DNA of 64,000 nucleotides from Jidongwangia harbinensis. GTDB lineage: Bacteria > Actinomycetota > Actinomycetes > Mycobacteriales > Micromonosporaceae. Made by a program: the position numbers and the translations under genes. This document shows positions 26,669 through 35,017 of this stretch, piece after piece. Position 1 is the stretch's first letter. Each line of letters begins with the position of its first letter. The stretch is from NCBI RefSeq assembly GCF_020216025.1, contig NZ_JAIWNC010000025.1:111781-175780 (forward strand), in the 5' to 3' direction. The notes under the pieces are model-generated. The model worked only from the letters and a program-made list of their open reading frames with translations. It searched no databases and was not told where the DNA came from.

Positions 26669-28473
26669 GCCGGGCCTCCCGGCACGACCGCGGCGACGTA
26701 CGGCAGGACGGACCGGAGCGCCGGCCCGCCGTCGCACCGCCGCAGCAGCACCGGCTCGCCCGGCCCGGCCAGCAGCTGCGGAAGCAGGTCCGGCCATCCG
26801 GACACCACGCCGGGTTCGACGCCTACGTCGCAACCCGGGGCGGTCCGGCCGGTCAGGGCGGCCAGCGCCGCCTGGGTCGCGGCCGTCAGGGCGCTGTCGG
26901 TGTCCACCGAGCAGCAGTGGGCGAGCCAGGTGCCGGCGCCGCCGACGAAGACGGTCGGGATGCTGGAGCGGTCGCTCCACGCGTACAGCTCGGTGCCGAG
27001 GACGGCCGCCCGGTCGGCCAGCCGGCGGGCCGGTTCCGGCCAGGTGCCGGTAGGCCACCCGGCGTCGCCCGGCCCGCCGCGCGGTGGCCGGGCCCGGCCG
27101 GACCGCAGCCGGAGCAGCGCACGGCCCTGCGCCTCGGCCCAGCTGAAGCCGCCGGCCACCGCCGCCGGCCGCAGGCCGGGCTCCGCATCGACCGCGACGG
27201 CGATCGACTCCAGCGCCACCACCGCGGCCCGGCGCAACGCCTCGGCCCGGCTAGCGCCCACCGCCGTGACCACCCGGGTCCCCCGGCCGGTCCCGGTGAC
27301 GTCGGGCAGGACGGCATCGACGACGTTCAGCGGCAGCTGGGCGTGGTTCCCGGTGCCGAGCCGCAGCAACGGTCCCAGCCGGTCGTCCACCAGCGCCGCC
27401 GCCGCCCGGGAGAACTCCTCCGGACCGGACGGCGGAGCATCCGCGTCGTCACCGCCGCCGCAGTCCGGGCACCGGTGGTGGGCGACGACGGTGTGCTCGG
27501 TGGTCATCGCGGACCGCAGGTCCAGCCGGGTGATGCGGGCCGCCGGCTCGGGTACGCCGATGGCGCGGCGGAAGTAGGCGAAGCCCAGCTTGGTGCCGAG
27601 CACCGCGGCGAGCGGCCCGGACAGGTCCGGCACCGGGCGGTCCGGGTCGTCGGCCGCTGACTCGCGCCACGCCGGGTCGCCCGGGATCATCGCACCGCGC
27701 AGGTTCCACCACGCGCATTCCCAGCAGGCTCCGGCGCCCACCGGGCCGATCCAGCCGTCTCCGGCCAGCGGCAGCGCGTGCAGGACCGGCACCCCGGCGG
27801 CCCGGCCGGCCCGGGTCAGCGCCCGCGCCCGGACGTGCATCGGCCGGTCCGTGCAGTGCAGCACCGCGTCGTACCCGGCGAGCATCCGCCCGGCCGGCGC
27901 GCCGTGCCAGAGCCGGTCCGGTTCCGTCAGGTGATTCAGCTCCAGGCCGGGATCTCGGTCCCGGCACCGGTGCAGGACTCGCCGGAGATCGTCCGGGTCG
28001 CCGGCCGGTTCACCGGTCACCGCGACGGTGGGTGCCCGCAGTCCGAGCGACAGCAGCGACTGCACCAGCGCCGCCATGGCGTGCCCGGCCCCGACCAGCA
28101 GCACCCGGCTGGTGCGAAACGCCTCGAACCGGCTGACCGGTGCGTTCCCGACGTGCTCGGCGAAGGCGATCTCGTCGGCGTACCGGTCCAGCTCGGCGGT
28201 CGTGAGCCCGTGCGGTGGGTCGGTGTCGACGTCGCGGGCGAGCCCGCGGCGCAGCAGTTCGGCGACCAGGTCGGTGACCGCACGCCGGTGCGGGCCGGGC
28301 AGTCCGGCGGTCAGCGCGTCCAGGGTGCGCTCACCGGTCAGGTGCGGCGCCAACCGGTCCACCAGCCCGAACGCGGCACGGCCGGTGAGGCGTGCCGACC
28401 CGGTCGCCGCCTCCAGGTACACGCCGTCCTCGACGGCCAGGTAGGTGCAGTCGTCGCGCAGCTTCGGTCTCAT
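26665..28473 (-). CDS. E1-like (ThiF-fold) leader-peptide-binding TOMM protein
   Basis: A 602-residue partner of the YcaO enzyme. Residues 1-90 look like a winged-helix leader-binding (RRE-like) region (CTYLAVEDGVYLEAATG...LLRRGLARDVD). A Rossmann stretch follows (SRVLLVGAGHAMAALVQSLLSLG), typical of E1-like proteins. Cys pairs GACWECAWW and HRCPDCGGG are candidate zinc ligands. The region from about 400 to 600 is a second domain seen in ocin-type TOMM proteins. Such proteins bind the precursor leader and deliver the core to YcaO; most do not adenylate. The start codon overlaps the stop of the oxygenase fusion (ATGA), and the YcaO gene overlaps its 3' end. Confidence 0.88.
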   Translation of the reverse strand: MRPKLRDDCTYLAVEDGVYLEAATGSARLTGRAAFGLVDRLAPHLTGERTLDALTAGLPGPHRRAVTDLVAELLRRGLARDVDTDPPHGLTTAELDRYADEIAFAEHVGNAPVSRFEAFRTSRVLLVGAGHAMAALVQSLLSLGLRAPTVAVTGEPAGDPDDLRRVLHRCRDRDPGLELNHLTEPDRLWHGAPAGRMLAGYDAVLHCTDRPMHVRARALTRAGRAAGVPVLHALPLAGDGWIGPVGAGACWECAWWNLRGAMIPGDPAWRESAADDPDRPVPDLSGPLAAVLGTKLGFAYFRRAIGVPEPAARITRLDLRSAMTTEHTVVAHHRCPDCGGGDDADAPPSGPEEFSRAAAALVDDRLGPLLRLGTGNHAQLPLNVVDAVLPDVTGTGRGTRVVTAVGASRAEALRRAAVVALESIAVAVDAEPGLRPAAVAGGFSWAEAQGRALLRLRSGRARPPRGGPGDAGWPTGTWPEPARRLADRAAVLGTELYAWSDRSSIPTVFVGGAGTWLAHCCSVDTDSALTAATQAALAALTGRTAPGCDVGVEPGVVSGWPDLLPQLLAGPGEPVLLRRCDGGPALRSVLPYVAAVVPGGPA

Positions 28474-30929
28474 CCGGCCACCGGCCCGGCCGGCGCCGGC
28501 AGCCATTCCGGCCGCAGGTATCCCATCCGGACGAGCACCGACCGGCCGGGGTCGTCGAAGGACCGCCGGCCGTGCAGGTACCGGGTGTTGTCCACCACCA
28601 CGGTGTCGCCTGCGCGCCACGGCACGGCCCGGGTCAGCGACTCCGCCACCCGCCGGACCTCGGTCAGCAGGCGGGCGGGCACCGGGCCGCCGTCGGCCGA
28701 TCCGACCCGCAGCCGCCCTTCGGCGTACTCGCCGTCGCGCGGATCGGTGATCAGGAGCGAGTTGCAGAACGACGGCACGCCGCCGAACATCGTCGGCGGA
28801 GTGCACGCCGTGCCGAAGGCGATGGTCATGACGCCGTCCGTGACGTCGGCGTCGATCGTCTGCCACGGCGGCAGGTGGTCGCGCCACTGCCGGACCTGCC
28901 GGACCGCCTCCGCCGGGTCGGTGCCGGCGGTCATCGCCTGCCACTGCTCGGTGTCGATCCGCGTCTCCCACACCAGGCGCAGGTTCCGCGCGTCGTCGCG
29001 CAGGCCCGGTTCCAGCGCGGCCAGCAGGGCGACGCCGTCGCACAGGGTGGTCTCCCCGCCGGCCGCCGCCGGTCGTACACAGTGGAAGGTGAGCAGGTCC
29101 GGCGCGCCGGGCAGATACGACGACTCCCGGTGCAGCGCGATCGCCCGGGTGCCCGACGTCACCGTGGTCGTGGTGGTGTCGCCGTCGACCACCTCGCGTT
29201 CGGCCCGGAACGGGTTCTCGTACCGCAACGGGTCCATCAGGGCGTCGCCGATGGCGTGGAAGCTCTCCCGGGGAGCGGGCCCGCCGCGCACCAGCACGGC
29301 GCCGTGCGCGGCCACCCCGTCGAGGACCGCCCGGGGTGAGTGGTCGACGAGGACCGGAATCGGACTAGTGTCCATGTCGCTCTCCTCTCCGCACGCCGGA
29401 CCGGCCCGGTCCGGTCCGACGAGCCTGGCTGACAACATCCCGGGACACCGGCCGGGTACGCCGAGGTGCACCTGCATCACCACGGTGTGCCCGGCGTCCA
29501 GCCCGAGCAGGGCGTGCACCGCGGACGGTACGAAGCTGAGCACCGGGCGGGCGGCGGCACCGACACCCGCCGCGGCCAGGCCGGCCCGCTGTACGAACGC
29601 GCCGCACAGCAGATGCAGCAACCGGTAGCTCCACGGGTCCTGGGCGGACGGGTCGGCGCCCGGCCCGGCGACCGCGTAGATCGTGGCGCCCGCGGTCAGC
29701 AGCCGGGTGGCGATGCCGGTGGTGGCGTCCGCCAGTTCCCGCGCGACCGGGCGTCCCGGGCCGGCCGCCCGCAGGGTGTGCGACCCGGGTTCGTACCGGT
29801 ACGCGCCCGCCGGCAGACCGTCCACCCGGCTCACGGCGCACCACAGCGCGAGTCGCAGGTGCTCGGGTGCCGCCCGTTCCAGCGAGCCGGACCGGGCGAT
29901 CCGGGCGAGCACGCCGGCGAGTTGGTCCGGCCGCAGTCCGGGCCGCATCGCCCCGGCCGACCGGCGCGCCGTCACGGCCTCGTCCGGGTCCGCCGCCGCC
30001 GGTACGGGAAGCGGCAGCACGACCGGCGTCACGGTGCCGTCGTCCGGTGCGGGCTCCGGACGGACCGGAGGGCGGCCGGCGAGGGCGGCCCGGTGCAGGG
30101 CGGCCCGGTGCAGGGCGACCGCGTCGGGGTGCACCGTCCCGGCCGTACGCCGGTCGTGGTCCAGCCCCCACGCCGGCGGCACCGGTGCCGTGGTGTCCAG
30201 GGGGGTGGCCGCCGGCGGCCCGGTCGCGGACAGCTCCACCACGGCGTAGACGCTCTCCACCGCGCGGTCGAGCCCGAGCAGGGCGTCCACCGCGGCGCTG
30301 TCGAACGCGACGTGCACCGCGCCGGCCGCTCCGCCGGCCTCGGCCTGTGCGACCAGTGCGCCGACGTCCATCGCGGACAGCCGGTAGCCGAAGGGATACT
30401 TGTCGCCGTTCTTCCACGGCCGGCAGGCGAGCAGCACGTGGTGGCAGTCCCGCCGCCGGCCCAGCGCGGCGGCCAGACGCGGCCCGGGAGCACCCGCCCG
30501 CAGCAGCTCGAGACCGTGGTGGACCGGGTCGTAGTGGTAGAGTCCGGCGGCCAGGGCCGGGCTGCCCTGCCAGGCCAGATAGACCTCACCCGGGTGGAAG
30601 GCGCCACCGGAGGGCACGCCCCGGCGCAGCGGGTTGCCGATCGGGCGGTAGGCGTCGGGGCCGGACACCGGGCGGCCGGTGATGACCGCGACGGCGGCCT
30701 CGGTCACCTCCTCCACCCGGGTCGGCCCGAAGCCCAGCAGCATGGCGCTCAACCGTCCGAGTTCGTTCCCGGCGAGCGGCGGCCGGCCCGGGCCGGGCCA
30801 CTCCAGCGGCACCCTGCGGCTGCCCGGATAACGCTTCGCCGGCGCCGGGTTGCCCGGCACGCGCACCGGCGGGTGAGCGGCCACGGCCGCCTCGTACCGT
30901 CGGACGGCTGCGGGTCCGCCGGCCGCCAC
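28470..30929 (-). CDS. Double nitroreductase (SagB-like) fused to TauD/CAS-like Fe/2OG oxygenase
   Basis: A single open frame of 819 residues. About residues 1-250 and 300-510 are two nitroreductase-fold domains of the SagB/ThcOx type, the FMN dehydrogenases that oxidise azolines to azoles (RYPGSRRVPLEW, SGGAFHPGEVYLAW, YRLLHLLCGAFVQRAGLAAA). From residue 519 a TauD/clavaminate-synthase-like oxygenase begins, with iron ligands readable as His600 and Glu602 (ALHRESSY, the HxE variant) and His786 (YLHGRRSF). A strong GGAGAGGAG site stands 6 bases before an in-frame ATG at 29375, so the oxygenase could also be made separately. The GTG at 30929 follows the upstream permease stop by one base. The oxygenase substrate is unknown; the precursor core is the obvious candidate. 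Confidence 0.85.
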   Translation of the reverse strand: MAAGGPAAVRRYEAAVAAHPPVRVPGNPAPAKRYPGSRRVPLEWPGPGRPPLAGNELGRLSAMLLGFGPTRVEEVTEAAVAVITGRPVSGPDAYRPIGNPLRRGVPSGGAFHPGEVYLAWQGSPALAAGLYHYDPVHHGLELLRAGAPGPRLAAALGRRRDCHHVLLACRPWKNGDKYPFGYRLSAMDVGALVAQAEAGGAAGAVHVAFDSAAVDALLGLDRAVESVYAVVELSATGPPAATPLDTTAPVPPAWGLDHDRRTAGTVHPDAVALHRAALHRAALAGRPPVRPEPAPDDGTVTPVVLPLPVPAAADPDEAVTARRSAGAMRPGLRPDQLAGVLARIARSGSLERAAPEHLRLALWCAVSRVDGLPAGAYRYEPGSHTLRAAGPGRPVARELADATTGIATRLLTAGATIYAVAGPGADPSAQDPWSYRLLHLLCGAFVQRAGLAAAGVGAAARPVLSFVPSAVHALLGLDAGHTVVMQVHLGVPGRCPGMLSARLVGPDRAGPACGEESDMDTSPIPVLVDHSPRAVLDGVAAHGAVLVRGGPAPRESFHAIGDALMDPLRYENPFRAEREVVDGDTTTTTVTSGTRAIALHRESSYLPGAPDLLTFHCVRPAAAGGETTLCDGVALLAALEPGLRDDARNLRLVWETRIDTEQWQAMTAGTDPAEAVRQVRQWRDHLPPWQTIDADVTDGVMTIAFGTACTPPTMFGGVPSFCNSLLITDPRDGEYAEGRLRVGSADGGPVPARLLTEVRRVAESLTRAVPWRAGDTVVVDNTRYLHGRRSFDDPGRSVLVRMGYLRPEWLPAPAGPVAG
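29376..29390 (-). promoter_or_regulatory. Internal ribosome-binding site before the TauD-like domain
   Basis: On the minus strand the sequence GGAGAGGAGAGCGAC immediately precedes an in-frame ATG (29373-29375) at the start of the oxygenase domain. The spacing of about 6 bases is optimal. No stop codon separates it from the nitroreductase region, so it would give a free 301-residue oxygenase beside the full fusion. Confidence 0.5.
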
Positions 30930-30930
30930 G

Positions 30931-31728
30931 TCAGTTCCCCACGCTGTCGTAGCGGCGCATGCCGGCGCGGAAGTAGGCCCAGGCGCCGGCGATGCAGGCG
31001 GCGGCCACCAGCGGGGTGAACGCGCCGATCGTGCCCGCGGTGCCCTTGCCGAACAGGCTCGCCGCCGGGAAGTAGCCGACGAACGCCAACGGGATCACCA
31101 CGAGCACGGCCCGGACCCCGGTGCTATACACCGTGATCGGATACCGCGCCAGGTCGCCGAGCGTGTGCACGGTGCCGGCCGGTGAGCTGGACGGACTCCG
31201 CAGCCAGAACGCCGTCGTGTTGCTGGCCAGGCTGATCGCCAGCTTGACCAGGACCCCGCTGAGCATCAGCAGCACCGCCCACCCGACGGTCACCGGTCCC
31301 CAGTCCACGTCGACCCGGGTGGCCGCCACCCCGAGCAGGGCGAGGCCGAGCACCGCGTTGCTGAACCCGTTCGGTCCCAGCGTCGATCCCATCACCTGCA
31401 ACGCCACCGGGTACGGGCGCACCATCAGGTAGTCGAGTCCACCCAGGTTGATGTATAACGCGAGATGCCAGGTGCCCTCGAAGCACAGCGAGCCGATGCC
31501 CTCGGCGAGCACCACCATCGCGAAGATCCAGATCACCTCCCAGCGCTGCCAGTCGCCGAGCGCGGGCACCTGCGCGAAGACGGTGGTCAGGAAGACGATC
31601 CCGGCGAGCTGGGTGAGCACCGAGGCGAGCACCAGGATCAGCGCGTCGGTGCGGTACTCCAGCACCGCGCGCACGTAGCCGAGCAGCATCCGCAGGTAGA
31701 TCCGCGCGAGGGCGGCGGCTTCACGCAT
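30931..31728 (-). CDS. ABC-2 family permease (RiPP exporter subunit 2)
   Basis: A 265-residue membrane protein of the ABC-2/DUF990-like export family with six predicted helices, the first near residues 20-45 (LEYRTDALILVLASVLTQLAG) and the last near 230-255. A long amphipathic section follows helix 4. The motif GGLDYLMVRPYPVALQVMGS matches the cytoplasmic loop shared with the neighbouring permease (VALELVKPVDYQLARF there). It starts one base after the stop of the first permease and ends one base before the nitroreductase fusion start. With the ATPase it should export the finished peptide and may give immunity; the precise role is inferred from the operon. Confidence 0.88.
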   Translation of the reverse strand: MREAAALARIYLRMLLGYVRAVLEYRTDALILVLASVLTQLAGIVFLTTVFAQVPALGDWQRWEVIWIFAMVVLAEGIGSLCFEGTWHLALYINLGGLDYLMVRPYPVALQVMGSTLGPNGFSNAVLGLALLGVAATRVDVDWGPVTVGWAVLLMLSGVLVKLAISLASNTTAFWLRSPSSSPAGTVHTLGDLARYPITVYSTGVRAVLVVIPLAFVGYFPAASLFGKGTAGTIGAFTPLVAAACIAGAWAYFRAGMRRYDSVGN

Positions 31729-31729
31729 C

Positions 31730-32524
31730 TCAGCCGCCGTGCGCCGAGAAGCGGGTGACGGCGAGCCGCCACACCGTGCGGGCGCCCAGCCACAGCACCG
31801 CGATCCAGACGAACTGCCAGGCGATCAGGCGTACCGCCTCGGCCACGCCCACCTCGCCGAGGAACACCAGCGCCGGCGTGGACACGATGCCGGGGAAGGG
31901 CGACAGCCGGCACAGCGCCTGCAACCAGTCCGGGTACAGCGCGATCGGCACCAGGGCCCCGCTCAGGATGTTGGTGACGGCGACCCGCGCCACGCCCACG
32001 CCGTAGTAGCTCTCGGTCCAGAAGCAGGCCATCCCGCTCAGGTAGATCAGCCCGAACTTGAGCGGGATCACCGCCAGGAGGCTGATCAGGAACAGCACCG
32101 CCTGCGCTCCCCCGGGCACCGGCACCCCGCCGAACGCGACCAGCAGGACCGTGCCCATGGCGAGCACGACCACGACCTCCCCGGCCACGTACCCGAGGGC
32201 CTCGGCGAACCGGGCCAGCTGATAGTCCACCGGTTTCACCAGCTCGAGCGCGACGTTGCCGCTGAGCACCCGTTCCGCCAGCTGCCAGTCGGTGAACCCG
32301 GACATCAACGTGCCGGTGGCGAACGCGATCAGCAGGTACGCCTTGAGCTGGTCCCAGGTCAGCCCGGCCGCCGAGCCGGTGCCGCCGGCCGTCACCACCC
32401 GCCACACCGCGATCACCGCGACGGTCTGCACCGCCACGCCCAGCAGTTGCAGGACGAAATCCGCGCGGTAGGCGAGCACGGTGCCCCAGGCCAGGCGGGT
32501 CAGCGTACGGTGGTGTGCCCTCAT
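31730..32524 (-). CDS. ABC-2 family permease (RiPP exporter subunit 1)
   Basis: A 264-residue permease of the same ABC-2/DUF990-like type as its downstream neighbour. Predicted helices include YRADFVLQLLGVAVQTVAVI (about residues 19-40), AYLLIAFATGTLMSG and VVVVLAMGTVLLVAFGG, with more near the C terminus. The cytoplasmic loop contains GNVALELVKPVDYQLAR. The ATG at 32524 overlaps the ATPase stop (ATGA), so the ATPase and the two permeases are translationally coupled. A heterodimeric permease with one ATPase is the usual arrangement for small-molecule and peptide exporters of this kind. Confidence 0.88.
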   Translation of the reverse strand: MRAHHRTLTRLAWGTVLAYRADFVLQLLGVAVQTVAVIAVWRVVTAGGTGSAAGLTWDQLKAYLLIAFATGTLMSGFTDWQLAERVLSGNVALELVKPVDYQLARFAEALGYVAGEVVVVLAMGTVLLVAFGGVPVPGGAQAVLFLISLLAVIPLKFGLIYLSGMACFWTESYYGVGVARVAVTNILSGALVPIALYPDWLQALCRLSPFPGIVSTPALVFLGEVGVAEAVRLIAWQFVWIAVLWLGARTVWRLAVTRFSAHGG

Positions 32525-33540
32525 CGGACGCGGTCCGGCAGGGCGTCGCCGATCGCCCCGGCGTAGACCCGGCGGACCACGTCGTCGATCGACGGCTCGT
32601 CGATGCTGAGGTCCACCACCCGCGCGTGCCGTGCCATCGCCGCCAGCACGTCCCCGGCGCCGTGCACGAACCGGTCGAACACCACCGACACCCGCCGTTC
32701 GTCCTCCCCGGCGACGGTCCGGGAGCCGGGCAGGTCGGTGGACAGGTCCACGCCGGGGCAGGCGTCGGCCAGCGTGAAGTGCACGGCGCGGTCGCGGGCC
32801 AGCCGGTCCTTGATGGCGGTGACCGGACCGTCGTAGATGATGCGCCCGGCGTCCAGGATGACGATGCGGTCGCAGACCTCCTCGATGTCGCCGAGGTCGT
32901 GCGTGGTGATCATCAAGGTGGTGCCGGTGCGGCGCAGGTCCCGCAGGAAACCGCGCATCGCGTCGCGGGCCGTGACATCCAGGCCGATCGTCGGTTCGTC
33001 GAGGTAGACGACCCGCGGATCGTGCAGCAGGGCGGCGGCCAGGTCGGCGCGCATGCGCTGGCCCAGCGACAGCTTGCGGGCCAGCACCGGCAGCAGGCCG
33101 GCCAGTCCCAGCACCGGTTCGAGTTCGTCCAGCCGGGCGCGGTACCGCCGCTCCGGGATGCGGTAGATGTCGCGCAGCAGGGCGAGCGAGTCGCGTACCG
33201 GCAGGTCCCACCACAGCTGCGTGCGCTGACCGAAGAGCACGCCGATGTTGCGGGCGTTGGCGTGCCGGTTGCGGTGCGGGTCCAGGCCGCAGACCCGGAT
33301 TTCGCCGGCCGTCGGGTGCACGATGCCGGTGAGCATCTTGACCGTGGTGGACTTGCCGGCTCCGTTCGGGCCGACGTACGCCACCGCCTCACCGGCCCCG
33401 ATGCTCAGGTCGATGCCGGCGACCGCGGTGTGCTCGGCGTACCGGGGCCGGACCAGGTGCCGCACGGAGGCGGCCAGGCCGGGCGGCTTGTCGGCGCGCC
33501 GGAACACCTTCGTCAGGCCCCGGGCCTCGATCACCGTCAC
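32521..33540 (-). CDS. ABC transporter ATP-binding protein (RiPP exporter)
   Basis: A 339-residue ATPase. Walker A is GPNGAGKST (about residues 57-65), the Q-loop follows in VLFGQRTQLWWDLP, the signature motif is the variant LSLGQRMRADLA, Walker B is VVYLDEPTIGLD and the H-loop is ITTHDLGD. The 70-residue C-terminal extension after the nucleotide domain is common in daunorubicin- and viologen-type exporters. The GTG at 33540 directly follows the TAG of the glycosyltransferase gene, and its 3' end overlaps the first permease. It energises the two ABC-2 permeases downstream. Confidence 0.94.
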   Translation of the reverse strand: MTVIEARGLTKVFRRADKPPGLAASVRHLVRPRYAEHTAVAGIDLSIGAGEAVAYVGPNGAGKSTTVKMLTGIVHPTAGEIRVCGLDPHRNRHANARNIGVLFGQRTQLWWDLPVRDSLALLRDIYRIPERRYRARLDELEPVLGLAGLLPVLARKLSLGQRMRADLAAALLHDPRVVYLDEPTIGLDVTARDAMRGFLRDLRRTGTTLMITTHDLGDIEEVCDRIVILDAGRIIYDGPVTAIKDRLARDRAVHFTLADACPGVDLSTDLPGSRTVAGEDERRVSVVFDRFVHGAGDVLAAMARHARVVDLSIDEPSIDDVVRRVYAGAIGDALPDRVR

Positions 33541-34917
33541 CTACTCGGCCCCGTCGCCGGGGGTGCCCGGGCGCGGCCGGGGACGCAACCGCAGTGCGCG
33601 GGGCGCCGCCGGCTCCTCGCCGCCGAGCACGGTCACGTCGAAGCTGCGGCGCAGGGTCCGCGCCAGGTAACGCAGTTCCGCGGCGGTCTGCGGCGCACCG
33701 GCGGACAGCGTGGTGTCCGTGCTGACCAGGAAGATCTCCGGGCTCAGGCGGGCGGCGCTGGACAGGAACAGGCACAGGTCCTGCCAGTGCAGGTACCGCC
33801 AGAAGTCGACGCTGACCACGGCGTCCAGGCTGTCCGGCGGGATCGGCGGCTTCATCCCGATCAGGTGGTGGTTGGTCTCCCCGGCGGGGGCGGCGTAGTC
33901 GAACGTCACCGACTTGTCGCCGAGTGGCGCGTCGGCGCTGCCGGTGCCGATCCACAGCGCTCGGTCACCGCCGAGCTGCGGGTGCAACCACTGCCAGGCG
34001 GGGCCGATCCGGCACGCCTCGCGGGACACGCAGTCCGCGATGGCGGCCCGGTAGTGCGCGATCCGCTCGGCGGACTCGAACGGATCGGACATGCCGACGA
34101 ACTCCCAGTCGACAGTCGGGTACTTGGCCCGGATCACGTCGTCGTTGCCCGCGTAGTCTTGCCACATCTGGTAGATGTCCCGGTAGTGCGGCAGGTGGTA
34201 GCAGAGCGCCTCGGCGTCGTACCGGAAGGCCCGCTTCTCCGGCCCGAGATACCGGTCGACCCGGTAGAACATCTCGATGTCCTCCCAGCCCCAGCGGAGC
34301 CCGAAGGTCTCGTCGAACCCGCCGATCGCGGTCACCACCGCGCGCGGCGCGGACACGTTGTGCCCGAAGGCGAACAGCCAGGCCGCGCCGAGCCAGTGCG
34401 TGCCGAACGGCTCTCCGGCCGGGAACCGTAGGTCGCCACCGTCGTGCGCACGCCAGTGGGCGCTCTCGCTGATCCGCCGGCCGGTCAGCACCGCGGGCAG
34501 GTGCGCCAGGCCGAGCTCGTTGCGCCGGCCGATCAGGACGCCCGGCGCCGTGGCCGCCTCGTGGAACGCCAAATGTCGTTCCAGCAGACTCGGGGAGGCG
34601 TACGAATCGCTGTCCAGGAACAGGACCGTCGCCGCCTGCGCCCGCCGGATGCCGGCATTGCGAGCGGCCGACCGCCCGCCCTGCTCCGGCAATTCGACGA
34701 ATTGCACATTCAGTCCCGCCGCGAAGTCGCTCACGGCGCTGTAGTCGTCGCCGGATCCACCGTCGCGAGCCACGATGACTTCGAACCGGTCGGCGGGCAG
34801 AGTCTGCCGTCCGAGGGACCGCAGCGTCAGTTCCAGGCTCTGCGCGTCCTCGAACGTCGGAATGACCACGCTGAGCGCCGGCGGCGGAGCGTCCGTGCCC
34901 GTGTGCGTCGCCGTCAT
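33541..34917 (-). CDS. GT2 glycosyltransferase with degenerate methyltransferase-like C domain
   Basis: A 458-residue protein. Residues 14-110 are a GT-A fold with LSVVIPTFEDAQSLELTLRS and the metal/sugar-nucleotide-binding DSD at 102-104 (VLFLDSDSYAS). WGWEDIEMFYR (about 209-219) is the typical acceptor-side E-D motif of family 2. From about residue 318 the sequence changes character: ALWIGTGSADAPLG, VTFDYA and PDSLDAVVSVDFWRYL read like the motif I, post-I and motif IV region of a class I methyltransferase, but with a weak glycine loop. It has no membrane helix. As the first gene after the precursor, it may glycosylate the peptide; the sugar and site are unknown. Confidence 0.82.
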   Translation of the reverse strand: MTATHTGTDAPPPALSVVIPTFEDAQSLELTLRSLGRQTLPADRFEVIVARDGGSGDDYSAVSDFAAGLNVQFVELPEQGGRSAARNAGIRRAQAATVLFLDSDSYASPSLLERHLAFHEAATAPGVLIGRRNELGLAHLPAVLTGRRISESAHWRAHDGGDLRFPAGEPFGTHWLGAAWLFAFGHNVSAPRAVVTAIGGFDETFGLRWGWEDIEMFYRVDRYLGPEKRAFRYDAEALCYHLPHYRDIYQMWQDYAGNDDVIRAKYPTVDWEFVGMSDPFESAERIAHYRAAIADCVSREACRIGPAWQWLHPQLGGDRALWIGTGSADAPLGDKSVTFDYAAPAGETNHHLIGMKPPIPPDSLDAVVSVDFWRYLHWQDLCLFLSSAARLSPEIFLVSTDTTLSAGAPQTAAELRYLARTLRRSFDVTVLGGEEPAAPRALRLRPRPRPGTPGDGAE

Positions 34918-34943
34918 CTATGTCTCCCTGTGCTGTCGCCCGG

Positions 34944-34982
34944 CACGGGTCCGGCACCGCGGCATGCGATGCCGGACCCGTG
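34944..34982 (-). terminator. Attenuator-type hairpin between precursor and biosynthetic genes
   Basis: Perfect 13-bp arms (34944-34956 CACGGGTCCGGCA; 34970-34982) enclose a 13-nt loop in the 100-bp gap after the precursor stop codon. No long T run follows on the minus strand, so it may be a leaky terminator or mRNA-stabilising hairpin. Such an element lets the precursor be made in excess over the enzymes. Confidence 0.65.
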
Positions 34983-35017
34983 ACCGGTCTGGTTGGCCGG
35001 TCAAGCGCCTGCCACGG

